DNA of 38,519 nucleotides from Myxococcales bacterium (GTDB lineage Bacteria > Myxococcota_A > Polyangia > JAAYKL01). Under the pieces are notes generated by a model. That model was not told the DNA's origin. It ran no database searches and saw only the letters and a list, made by a program, of their open reading frames with translations. The stretch is taken from contig JAAYKL010000005.1 in NCBI GenBank assembly GCA_012522445.1, positions 1 through 38,519 of the forward strand, given 5' to 3'. Below, one piece after another: positions 1-6,900 of the stretch (position 1 is the stretch's first letter; the number at the start of each line of letters is the position of its first letter). Both the position numbers and the translations under genes were made by a program.

Positions 1-125
1 GGCCTCCTTTGCACCGCTTCGCGAGTGCGTTAGTTGGGAACATTCCCCAATTGGGTTCATCTAAATAGGTTTTGCCTAAATGAGCACCCGTTTCAGGAGG
101 CCAGCCTTCTCATTCCATCTCTGAA
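1..125. repeat. Left terminal inverted repeat of the contig
   Basis: These 125 bases are identical to the reverse complement of 38394-38518; identity stops at base 126 (C here, A in the other copy). Within the repeat, bases 1-8 (GGCCTCCT) are the inverted complement of 95-102 (AGGAGGCC). The interior holds further short dyads: TTGGG 34-38 with CCCAA 46-50, and CCCAATTGGG at 46-55. This looks like a short palindromic intergenic element. Both contig ends stopping at it suggests an assembly break at a dispersed repeat rather than a true telomere. I saw no third copy inside the window. Confidence 0.9.
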
Positions 126-335
126 CAAAAATCTTGGCCATATTCTTAAGAAGGGGCGCCCCGGTGAAGCGCTCTGCGATCCCCAAGGATGCCGGCAGCA
201 GGCTTCCCCCAAAACCTTCCCGACGCCCTCCGAATGCCTTTCTAATGACTCTGAACGCCATTTTTGAATCGCGCTCCAAGGGCACCGTGACATTGGCAAC
301 AAGGTGGTTATTTTGGCGGTAGACGGGCTGTTGGA
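126..335. other. Intergenic stretch with no supported gene
   Basis: Between the left terminal repeat and the promoter at 336-365 I find no convincing gene. Open frames exist on both strands (for example 76-399 minus), but they run into the repeat, have no good ribosome binding site and resemble no family I know. It could be the decayed remnant of a gene cut by the contig end. Confidence 0.4.
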
Positions 336-365
336 TTGACCCGTCAAGGAGGACTGATCTACAAT
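336..365 (+). promoter_or_regulatory. Sigma-70-type promoter for the first two genes
   Basis: TTGACC (336-341) and TACAAT (360-365) are separated by 18 bases, close to the housekeeping consensus. The predicted start near 372 leaves a very short leader before the binding site GAGGAG (374-379) and the ATG at 387. Confidence 0.6.
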
Positions 366-386
366 CATTTTTTGAGGAGTTGCGAC

Positions 387-560
387 ATGTTACCCGCATT
401 TATCATCGACGAACTGAACCGACAGAAGCAGCCCAACAACGAGCAGCCCTTGGCCATCCCCATCGATCTTGAGCTGCCTCATAACGAGCGCGTCCCCCAG
501 CCATCACCCCCAACATCCGACGCTCCCCGCGGCGTGATCGAGATTGACTATTGCCTATAA
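387..560 (+). CDS. Small 57-residue protein of unknown function
   Basis: The start is set by GAGGAG at 374-379, seven bases before the ATG; the frame is open further upstream but lacks such a site. The protein has three parts: a hydrophobic N-terminus (MLPAFIIDEL), a Pro/Glu/Asn/Gln-rich linker of about 35 residues, and a short C-terminal block (RGVIEIDYCL). From memory, short proteins with this layout (FIIxEL-like start, proline-rich middle, GVxEID-like end) recur in myxobacterial and related genomes without known function. It has no signal peptide or membrane span and is probably cytoplasmic. It ends 11 bases before the next gene's likely start and should share its promoter at 336-365. Confidence 0.7.
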   Translation: MLPAFIIDELNRQKQPNNEQPLAIPIDLELPHNERVPQPSPPTSDAPRGVIEIDYCL

Positions 561-571
561 GCGCTGCACCG

Positions 572-1408
572 ATGTCTTCTTTGGGTAGGCGATTGCCAGA
601 TGCGAAACGCATGCTGACTTTGGGATTGCTGCTGCTCGCCCTAACCGCTTGTCGCGGCCAGGAATCCCCCGCAAAAGAAGCCGCGCCCCCCGCCTTGCAA
701 CTGGCGCCGGTGGTGCCCGCCGCAACCGCCCCAGCCTTGGCATATGAGGCGTTGCAGCCCGGACTATCCCGCACCGCCTTTTTGGCCGCCTTGCAGCAAC
801 AGAGCGGCTTGTCTGACGGCGAGATTTCGTCGCGCGTGCCCTGTGCCGAAGCGATAGAGATACCGACATGGGACATGCAGAAGGGCGAAGTGTCGCAGCG
901 CGTATCCCGGACCAAGCGCCTCTCCTCCTGCACCCTGCTCCAGGCCGCGTTGGATGTCGGCGGTGGTGCGCAGGCGTCTTCGGTGACGGGCTGGTTTGTC
1001 GACGATGCCTTGGTGCGGGTGGATTGGCGATTCTCTGCACAGGACGCCGAAACCGTGACGGCTCGTTTGGCGGAGCGATTGGGAGAGGGGCATAACGTGC
1101 ACGTGTCCGTTCATTCGGTCTTGGGCGCGGCGAAAATAAAGGCAGCCCTGTGGCAGGTGAACGCGGTGATTTGGGCTTTGGAGCATCACGCCGTCGATGT
1201 TGCTGTGGTGCTGCAGGACGCGCAATTGCCGCTGGTATTGGCGCCGTCAAAGGCGGCGGAGCGTTCCCGTTCCGATGCATTGCTCCGCACATTGGGCATT
1301 CCCGCGGGCCCCATTGACATCAACCTCGATGATTTGCCCTTGCCCATGCCCATGCCCGATACCGAATCGACGAGCGATGCAGTGCATGCGACGGCCACCG
1401 ACACCTAA
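572..1408 (+). CDS. Predicted lipoprotein, unknown function
   Basis: The N-terminus has a basic region (RR, K), a hydrophobic run (LTLGLLLLALTA) and a lipobox ending LTAC, so it is probably a lipoprotein exported by Sec and lipidated. The residue after the Cys is Arg, so inner-membrane retention by the classical +2 Asp rule is not expected. The mature part starts with an Ala/Pro-rich linker, followed by a roughly 190-residue alpha/beta region with two more cysteines (in VPCAEAIEI and LSSCTLLQ) that might form a disulfide. The C-terminal tail is acidic and low complexity. Start choice is uncertain: ATG 572 gives a normal signal peptide, ATG 611 starts at its hydrophobic core, and neither has a clear binding site. 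It follows the 57-residue gene by 11 bases. I do not recognise the family. Confidence 0.75.
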   Translation: MSSLGRRLPDAKRMLTLGLLLLALTACRGQESPAKEAAPPALQLAPVVPAATAPALAYEALQPGLSRTAFLAALQQQSGLSDGEISSRVPCAEAIEIPTWDMQKGEVSQRVSRTKRLSSCTLLQAALDVGGGAQASSVTGWFVDDALVRVDWRFSAQDAETVTARLAERLGEGHNVHVSVHSVLGAAKIKAALWQVNAVIWALEHHAVDVAVVLQDAQLPLVLAPSKAAERSRSDALLRTLGIPAGPIDINLDDLPLPMPMPDTESTSDAVHATATDT

Positions 1409-1468
1409 ACTCGTGGCATCAACGCTTCGCTTCGGAGGCGACACCGCTTGGACGCTCCGTTGGTTGCG

Positions 1469-1497
1469 CTTGAATTTCCGCAACAATTGGTGCATTT
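1469..1497 (+). promoter_or_regulatory. Weak heat-shock-like promoter candidate before dnaJ
   Basis: CTTGAA (1469-1474) followed after 15 bases by GTGCATTT (1490-1497) loosely fits a sigma-32 promoter (CTTGAAA, then CCCCATNT). Only the -35 half is convincing. No CIRCE element was seen. The idea fits a chaperone gene but is weakly supported. Confidence 0.25.
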
Positions 1498-1572
1498 ATC
1501 CACAGCGCCCCTGAAGAGGAGGGCGCCCGCCACGCGCAAAGAAAGAGCGCCGCATCTGTTTGCAAACACAAC

Positions 1573-2634
1573 ATGGCAGAACTTGACTACTACGAAATCC
1601 TCAACGTTCCCCGCGATGCTGACGAGCGCACCATCAAGCAGGCATACCGAAAACTCGCGCTGAAACACCACCCGGACCGCAATCCCGACGCCCCGGAGGC
1701 CGAGGCCAAGTTCAAACAAGCCGCCGAAGCCTACGACGTTCTCTCCAATGCGGAGAAACGCCAAATTTACGACCGCTTTGGCCACGATGGCCTCAAGGGG
1801 CATGGCGCGGGTTTTTCGGGCATGGACGATATCTTCACGCATTTTGGCGACATCTTCTCCGATTTCTTTGGCGGGGATATCTTTGGCGGACAACGTCGTT
1901 CCACCCGGCCACCGCGCACCCCGCGTGGCGCCGACCAACGCTACAACCTCACCATCACCATGGAAGAGGCCTTCACTGGAACGCGGAAAACGCTCGACCT
2001 ACAAGCCCACAAAGATTGCGAAACCTGCCAAGGTTCTGGGGCAAAACCCGGCACCCACCCAGAGACTTGCCCCACTTGCAAGGGGCACGGACAGGTGTTG
2101 CAACGCACAGGTTTTATGACCCTGGCCACAACTTGTCCGCAATGCCAGGGCAAGGGCATGGTTATCCAAACGCCGTGCCAATCCTGTCGGGGCAGCGGGC
2201 GCGAGATTTATGAGCGACACGTCACCGCCACCATTCCCGCCGGGGTCAATACGGGCATGCGGCTGCGCCTAGCCGGAGAAGGTGAGCGCATCAAAAATGG
2301 CGAGCCCGGCGATCTCTACATTTTCATTCACGTCGAGGAGCACCCCGAGTTGGTGCGCGACGAGCACGACCTGCACACCGAAATCGAGCTTTCCTACATC
2401 CGGGCCATATTGGGCCACCAAGTTGAGATTCCGCTCTTTCAAGAGCGCGTCGTCGTCGATATTCCCCCTGGAACCCAGCCTGGAGATGTCATCCGCTTGC
2501 CCGGGCAGGGGTTTTCCATTGTGGGGCGTGAAGAGCGCGGTGCCCTGCTGGTCTTCGTGCGCATTGTCTTGCCCAAGACCATCACCGACAAAGAGCGGGA
2601 GCTCCTCACCGCTCTCGAAACAAGCGCCGAATAG
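1573..2634 (+). CDS. dnaJ: Molecular chaperone DnaJ (type I Hsp40)
   Basis: DnaJ delivers unfolded proteins to DnaK and stimulates its ATPase in the cytoplasm. The 353-residue protein has every type I part. The J domain (about 1-70) carries HPD at 33-35. A Gly/Phe-rich segment follows (FFGGDIFGG). Four zinc-binding repeats sit at about 149, 166, 188 and 202 ([32 protein letters not shown]). The C-terminal client-binding domain ends with a short acidic tail. Length is slightly below the usual 370-380. DnaK and GrpE are not adjacent, so this may be a second DnaJ copy or a dispersed one. It is separated from the preceding lipoprotein gene by 164 bases and is probably transcribed alone. Confidence 0.95.
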   Translation: MAELDYYEILNVPRDADERTIKQAYRKLALKHHPDRNPDAPEAEAKFKQAAEAYDVLSNAEKRQIYDRFGHDGLKGHGAGFSGMDDIFTHFGDIFSDFFGGDIFGGQRRSTRPPRTPRGADQRYNLTITMEEAFTGTRKTLDLQAHKDCETCQGSGAKPGTHPETCPTCKGHGQVLQRTGFMTLATTCPQCQGKGMVIQTPCQSCRGSGREIYERHVTATIPAGVNTGMRLRLAGEGERIKNGEPGDLYIFIHVEEHPELVRDEHDLHTEIELSYIRAILGHQVEIPLFQERVVVDIPPGTQPGDVIRLPGQGFSIVGREERGALLVFVRIVLPKTITDKERELLTALETSAE

Positions 2635-2706
2635 GGCGAATCCGCTGCTGCATCCCCTGCACTCGATTGGGTATTGTGACCCTTCCTCGGTTTCCGTTTC
2701 GCCGTA

Positions 2707-2734
2707 TTGCCAGTTGTCTGTTTTTGTTTATGAT
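2707..2734 (+). promoter_or_regulatory. Sigma-70-type promoter candidate
   Basis: TTGCCA (2707-2712) and TATGAT (2729-2734) are spaced by 16 bases in an otherwise gene-free, T-rich stretch. They lie upstream of the OmpA-like/coiled-coil gene pair. Predicted transcription starts near 2741. Confidence 0.45.
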
Positions 2735-2781
2735 ATTTGTGTTCATCATTTCGCGACTTGCGTTCATCGGAAGGAACGCAT

Positions 2782-3510
2782 TTGAAACACAGGGGCAGAC
2801 GCGGCTGCGGCGGCATCTGGCAAAACTTTATGACAGAAAAAAACATGCGTTCACAACCCAACCCAAAGGCTCCGCAACCCACACAAAAAACAGCGGCAAT
2901 ATTGCTGTTGCTCGGATTTTTGCTGATGTCTGCGGCGGTGTTTTTCATGTTGCAATTCGGCTGGCAAATGTCACCGCGCGCCGAGGCATCGCCATATCCT
3001 GCACCGTTACAGGCCGATGACGCATGCGGCGCTGTGGCTCCCCCCATGGCCGACGCAGTGGATGCGCCCCAAGCTGACGCAGTGGATGCGCCCCAAGCCG
3101 GCGCGGTCGATGCGCCCCAAGCCGATGCAGTTGATTCACCCCAAGCCGACGCGACCCCGCCTGCACCCGATACGCCAGGCGACGCTGCGGGTGCCATTGC
3201 GTCTCAAGAAGGCGTCTGGCATATCTCCTTCGATCCAATCACCAATACGCCGAGCGACGAGATGGCGTCGCAAGTTGCCGCCATTGGCGCCGCATTGCGC
3301 GAACAGCCCACGGCCGCGCTCTCATTGTTGGGCAACAACCATGTGCGCAAGAGCAGCCGACGCGCCTTGGCCGCCGCACAGCTCGTGCAAGAGCGGTTGC
3401 GCGCCATCGACGCCGATTTTGTGAAGCGCATTCGCATCAACACCGAGCAAACCGCTGAGAGCGACACGTTGACGGTGCAAGCCACACTGCACCAAGGAGG
3501 ACATCCGTGA
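2782..3510 (+). CDS. Membrane-anchored protein with OmpA-like C-terminal region
   Basis: Predicted single-pass membrane protein. A basic, Pro/Gln-rich N-terminus precedes one hydrophobic span (AILLLLGFLLMSAAVFFML). A low-complexity linker with four copies of an ADAVDAPQ-type repeat follows, then a C-terminal domain of about 90 residues. Its layout resembles OmpA/MotB peptidoglycan-binding domains: a beta strand (WHISFDP), helices, and a SSRRALAAAQLVQERLRAI segment like the conserved RAxxVxxxL helix. The match is by eye and the family's usual NxxLSxxRA signature is altered. Start TTG 2782 has GGAAGGA (2770-2776) five bases upstream; ATG 2830 and 2845 are alternatives without such a site. It overlaps the next gene by one base, so the two are probably translated together. 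Confidence 0.65.
   Translation: MKHRGRRGCGGIWQNFMTEKNMRSQPNPKAPQPTQKTAAILLLLGFLLMSAAVFFMLQFGWQMSPRAEASPYPAPLQADDACGAVAPPMADAVDAPQADAVDAPQAGAVDAPQADAVDSPQADATPPAPDTPGDAAGAIASQEGVWHISFDPITNTPSDEMASQVAAIGAALREQPTAALSLLGNNHVRKSSRRALAAAQLVQERLRAIDADFVKRIRINTEQTAESDTLTVQATLHQGGHP
3049..3144 (+). repeat. In-frame 24-bp tandem repeat, four units
   Basis: Four consecutive 24-base units (3049-3072, 3073-3096, 3097-3120, 3121-3144) encode A-D/G-A-V-D-A/S-P-Q. A partial fifth unit follows. The first two units differ by a single base, so copy number probably changes by slippage. Because the unit is a multiple of three, changes only alter linker length. Confidence 0.85.
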
Positions 3511-4235
3511 TGTTGTACTTGTTCCTCATTGTTTTGTGTGTGTTCTTGGGAACTGCTGCATTGTGGTTTTCGGGTTTTTTCTTCGCGCGCACCGCTGCTG
3601 CCAACGCGGTTTCTGTGCCCTCCCCGACAGATGCGGTGTTGGCCGATGCGCCGACGCTTCCGCCCGGTGGCGAAGGTGCGCTTTCCGCTGAGGCCCAACG
3701 CCTGGCCGCCGAGCGAGACGATGCCATGCGCCATGTGCAAGAGGTGGTGGCGGCGAAAAACAAAGCCGAAGATGAGGTCTCTCGCATCGAACTCGAATTG
3801 GCGCAACTCGATGCCCAACTGGGCAAGAGCCACGAGGAAAATCACCGTTTGCAAGCGGAACTCGAAGCCTTGCAGCAGCGCCCCAAACCGCCGCTGCCAG
3901 CCCCGCCATTGCCCGCTCCCAACATGACCCACGGGCACCAGCAAGACGCACTCGATGCCATGGCTGCGCAACTCGACCTCGAAAAAGTGGCCCACCAAAA
4001 AACCCGCGAAGAGCTCGAGGCCTTGCGGAAAAACGCCGCGGCTCCCCAACCACCTGCCCGAAAATTTGCCACCATGGCCTTTGCCGCACCACCGCGTCTC
4101 TCTTTGATCGGGGGAGAGGAGGAGGGTGTTTCGAAGGGAACCCTCGAAAAACTGCAAGCCGAAAAAGATGATCTCGAAGCCGAGCTGCACAAGGCCCGGA
4201 AGGAAATTCAATTCTTAAAAATGCGCGACGCCTAA
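3510..4235 (+). CDS. Membrane-anchored coiled-coil protein
   Basis: Its ATG overlaps the TGA of the previous gene (TGATG), and the binding site AAGGAGG lies just upstream, so the pair is translationally coupled. The 241-residue protein has an N-terminal hydrophobic span (YLFLIVLCVFLGTAALWF). Long charged heptad-rich helices follow, at about residues 58-125 and 150-180, with a final segment at 212-241 (LEKLQAEKDDLEAELHKA). The helices are broken by Pro-rich stretches. This is typical of envelope scaffold or tether proteins, but I recognise no family. The partner upstream has a possible peptidoglycan-binding domain, so a cell-wall-associated scaffold is a reasonable inference. Confidence 0.7.
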   Translation: MLYLFLIVLCVFLGTAALWFSGFFFARTAAANAVSVPSPTDAVLADAPTLPPGGEGALSAEAQRLAAERDDAMRHVQEVVAAKNKAEDEVSRIELELAQLDAQLGKSHEENHRLQAELEALQQRPKPPLPAPPLPAPNMTHGHQQDALDAMAAQLDLEKVAHQKTREELEALRKNAAAPQPPARKFATMAFAAPPRLSLIGGEEEGVSKGTLEKLQAEKDDLEAELHKARKEIQFLKMRDA

Positions 4236-4293
4236 CGCGTGTTTTCGCGATACCACTCTGGGCATTCTTCGGTGCATTCCCCTTAAATTCATT

Positions 4294-4321
4294 TTGCAAG
4301 GACCTTGTTTTCGCCTATTCT
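4294..4321 (+). promoter_or_regulatory. Sigma-70-type promoter candidate
   Basis: TTGCAA (4294-4299) and TATTCT (4316-4321) are spaced by 16 bases. Transcription would start near 4328, about 31 bases before the ATG at 4359 with its strong binding site AAGGAGG (4347-4353). Confidence 0.4.
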
Positions 4322-4358
4322 CGGGGCGCATTTCGCGAACCGTTTTAAGGAGGCTTGC

Positions 4359-5453
4359 ATGTTGCTGAGACCATGGACGTTCGTTTTGATTTTGATGCTG
4401 GCGCTGACCGCGGCCTGCGGTGCCAAAAAACCCGGCAAGGGAAAAAATAAGGACACGACAGCGCAGAGTCCCGAGCAAGAGCAGGCCCAAAGCCGTATCG
4501 AAAAGTGGCTTGGCGAGGCCGCAGCCAATCGATTGACCGCATCCGTTACCGCCATGTCGACGAAGGTAGCCGAGAACGCGGTGGCCGATCCGTCGGTGCA
4601 AAAATCCCTCGAAGCTTTGGTGGGTGTGCTCTTCGAAGAAAAGCCGGTGAAGAAGCGCGTCGATAAAGTTGCCGACAAAGCCACAGTGGGGCTGAGCAAC
4701 AAATTGAAGTTGCTGGGCAAGGCCTTGGCTGCCGGCGGGGTCACCGAGTACAAGCGGCAAATTATGGTTAAGACCTCCAAGGTCGCTGAGGGGATTTTGG
4801 CGGGGCATGTGCGCGACCACATTATGAAGGATCCACGCATGTCCAAGGTTATCGCCCGCGTGATGCCTGTGGTCAGCATGAAGGCGCGTCTGTCTGCCGC
4901 CACGTTGCAGTCCAACCTTTCGCCTGAGATGTCGCAGAAGATCTTCGGCATCTCCATCAAGCTCACGGTTCCCGGCCAGGCCGACGAAACATCTGCCAAA
5001 GTCGAAAAATGGATCGCCGCTTGCGATGGTCATGTTGAAAACAAACTGGAAAAGCTGCTGCTGGACATCGCCGATCTGCGCTCGACGCACCGGGCGGTGA
5101 CCGGGCTGGCTTCCGAGGTTATGCGCCACCCCAGCACCAAAAAAGAACTCGCCGATATGATGGCGCGCATCCTCGACAACCAAGAGGCCTTCGATCAGTC
5201 GGTGGTGCTTTACGAACAAGCGGCATTCGACAATGGCGAGAAGGCCATCCGCGAAGCCATGGAGCCGCTGTTTAAAAACCCCGTGGTCGATCAAGAGCTA
5301 TTCAAAACCCTCGAAGTGTTGGCATCCGCCCCCGGTGCCGGCGCCATCATTGAAAAGCACATGCAGATCGTCAGCGAAGACAAAGAGCTGGCGCGCCTTA
5401 TCGATAAATTCCTTTCCAATCTCCTGTCCACCTGCGGCGACTTGCCCATCTGA
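4359..5453 (+). CDS. Predicted helical lipoprotein, unknown function
   Basis: The start is fixed by a near-perfect binding site (AAGGAGG, 4347-4353). The signal peptide (FVLILMLALTAAC) ends in a lipobox with Gly at +2. A Lys/Gly-rich linker follows, and the remaining 330 or so residues are predicted almost entirely alpha-helical. Similar segments recur (for example VADPSVQKSLEAL, MRHPSTKKELADM, FKNPVVDQELFKTL), which suggests a helical-repeat fold. I do not recognise the family. It ends five bases before an LD-carboxypeptidase gene, so a shared envelope or peptidoglycan role is possible but is inferred only from position. Confidence 0.75.
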   Translation: MLLRPWTFVLILMLALTAACGAKKPGKGKNKDTTAQSPEQEQAQSRIEKWLGEAAANRLTASVTAMSTKVAENAVADPSVQKSLEALVGVLFEEKPVKKRVDKVADKATVGLSNKLKLLGKALAAGGVTEYKRQIMVKTSKVAEGILAGHVRDHIMKDPRMSKVIARVMPVVSMKARLSAATLQSNLSPEMSQKIFGISIKLTVPGQADETSAKVEKWIAACDGHVENKLEKLLLDIADLRSTHRAVTGLASEVMRHPSTKKELADMMARILDNQEAFDQSVVLYEQAAFDNGEKAIREAMEPLFKNPVVDQELFKTLEVLASAPGAGAIIEKHMQIVSEDKELARLIDKFLSNLLSTCGDLPI

Positions 5454-5458
5454 ACGCC

Positions 5459-6391
5459 TTGTCCAATCCTGCAGTGATTCGCCCGCCTTTTTTGTCTCCG
5501 GGTGACCTTACCGCTGTTGTCGCGCCAGCAGGGCCTGTGAAGTCCGAGGATTTGTCCGCCGGCATTGCGCGGTTGGCGCACACCTTTCGCGTGCTCGAGG
5601 AGCCGAGGCTCATAGAGAGAGCGGGGTTCTGGGCAGGTGATGATGAGGTGCGCCTCGCCGTGATGCAGCGCGCCTTGGATCATCCGCAGGTGGCAGCGGT
5701 ATTGGCCGCACGGGGAGGATACGGCACCACGCGCATTCTCGATCGCATCGATTGGGAGAGGGTGTTGCGTGCACCGCGTTGGTTGGTGGGCAGCTCCGAC
5801 CTGACCGCGATCCTGGTGTATCTGTGGGCACGTTTTCGCCTGTTGACGATCCACGGCCCCATGGTGGCGCGATTTCCCGGCGGAGATGGTGAGGATTTCG
5901 ACACGCTAATGGCTCTGTTGCAAGGGGGCGATTGGCAACCGCCGCCCGGATTGCGGGGCGTGGTTTCTGGCGCGGCTACCGGACCACTGCTCGGAGGCAA
6001 TTTGTGTCTCCTCGCTCACTTGGCAGGCACCGTGTCCCCAGATGCCTTCGACGGCGCCATTCTCTTTCTCGAGGAGGTCTCCGAGGCGCCTTATCGCGTC
6101 GATCGCATGTTGACGCAGTTGGCGCGGGCGGGCTTTTTGCGCGCACTGCGCGGCGTTGTGTTGGGGCATTTCACCCATTGCGCGCCGCAAGAAGACGGCG
6201 TCACAGCGCGCGATGTTCTGTTGTCGCACTTTCGGCCCTATGGCATCCCCGTGGTCGAAAATTATCCAGCGGCCCACGGTGGGCGCAACTATCCGTTTGT
6301 GCATGGCGGTCGCGTTGCGCTCTGCGTGGACGAAGCGCTGCGCGTGCAATGGCGTGCGACGCCGCTCGGGCCAACCGGCGCGGTTTATTGA
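5459..6391 (+). CDS. ldcA: LD-carboxypeptidase, peptidase family S66
   Basis: S66 enzymes release the terminal D-alanine from tetrapeptide muropeptides during peptidoglycan recycling; some relatives act on microcin C7. The 310 residues match the family: an N-terminal PGD(L)xAVVAPAGP block, the GGYGTTRILDRIDW segment, and the nucleophile Ser in VGSSDLTAIL (Ser113). The acidic residue of the triad is in LFLEEVSEAPYRVDRML, and a candidate catalytic His lies in AAHGGRNYPFVHGG. No signal peptide is seen, fitting a cytoplasmic recycling enzyme. The likely start is TTG at 5459, five bases after the upstream stop and without a clear binding site, so translation probably depends on coupling. GTG 5474-5477 is an alternative. 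Its last seven bases overlap the convergent gene 6385-6900. Confidence 0.9.
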   Translation: MSNPAVIRPPFLSPGDLTAVVAPAGPVKSEDLSAGIARLAHTFRVLEEPRLIERAGFWAGDDEVRLAVMQRALDHPQVAAVLAARGGYGTTRILDRIDWERVLRAPRWLVGSSDLTAILVYLWARFRLLTIHGPMVARFPGGDGEDFDTLMALLQGGDWQPPPGLRGVVSGAATGPLLGGNLCLLAHLAGTVSPDAFDGAILFLEEVSEAPYRVDRMLTQLARAGFLRALRGVVLGHFTHCAPQEDGVTARDVLLSHFRPYGIPVVENYPAAHGGRNYPFVHGGRVALCVDEALRVQWRATPLGPTGAVY

Positions 6392-6900
6392 TTTTCGTTG
6401 GTTTTGTTTTGGGCGGGCTTAGGAGCTGTGGCGGCCCCTTGGTCAGGAGCTGGGGATGCAGCGGACTGCGGGGTGGCGATGACGTCCCCTAGGGTGAGTC
6501 CGCCGGGATTGCTGTTGTCCCCTTTGCACTGAAAGCCGATGAGCGCGCCTTCGGGACACTCGCCCTTGGGATACCCCGCATCCAAGCAGGCTTTGTACGC
6601 CGCACGTTTTTTGATTTCTTCGCGATCCTCGCCGCGGGTGTTTTCGAATTCGCGGAAGCAACTGATGTAGCCATTTTCGGAGCGCGCGCAGGCATTGCAA
6701 AAGTCATCGTTGGGATTCCGCGGGATGCGCAGCGGGGTAATCTCCATGGGGGGCGGAGGCTCAGGCAGGGGCGGGCACTCTACCTGGGGGGCTTCGGAAC
6801 GGCATCCGGAAGCGGCCATGGCGGCTCCCGCGAGTCCCATCCAGAGAATGAGGGCGCTAAGTACGTGGCGTGGCGCGGCGTTTGGTTGTTTTTTTATCAT
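6385..6900 (-). CDS. Predicted Cys-rich lipoprotein
   Basis: 171 residues. The ATG at 6900 has AGGAGA eight bases upstream. A signal peptide (ALILWMGLAGAAMAASGC) with a lipobox is followed by a Pro-rich linker. The central region contains several cysteines (CPPLP, FCNACARS, ISCFREF, KACLDAG, GECPEG, FQCKG), most of them probably disulfide-bonded in the periplasm. The C-terminus is Ala/Pro/Asn-rich. The gene begins inside the 3' end of the histidine kinase gene (44-base overlap), so it belongs to that operon. It might be an envelope accessory or output of the two-component pair, but nothing in the sequence shows a function. Its end overlaps the convergent ldcA-type gene by seven bases. Confidence 0.75.
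   Translation of the reverse strand: MIKKQPNAAPRHVLSALILWMGLAGAAMAASGCRSEAPQVECPPLPEPPPPMEITPLRIPRNPNDDFCNACARSENGYISCFREFENTRGEDREEIKKRAAYKACLDAGYPKGECPEGALIGFQCKGDNSNPGGLTLGDVIATPQSAASPAPDQGAATAPKPAQNKTNENQ

Noticed and set aside
76..399. 107-residue open frame on the minus strand at the left end
   Set aside because: It runs from the repeat across the promoter at 336-365, has no binding site and resembles no known protein.
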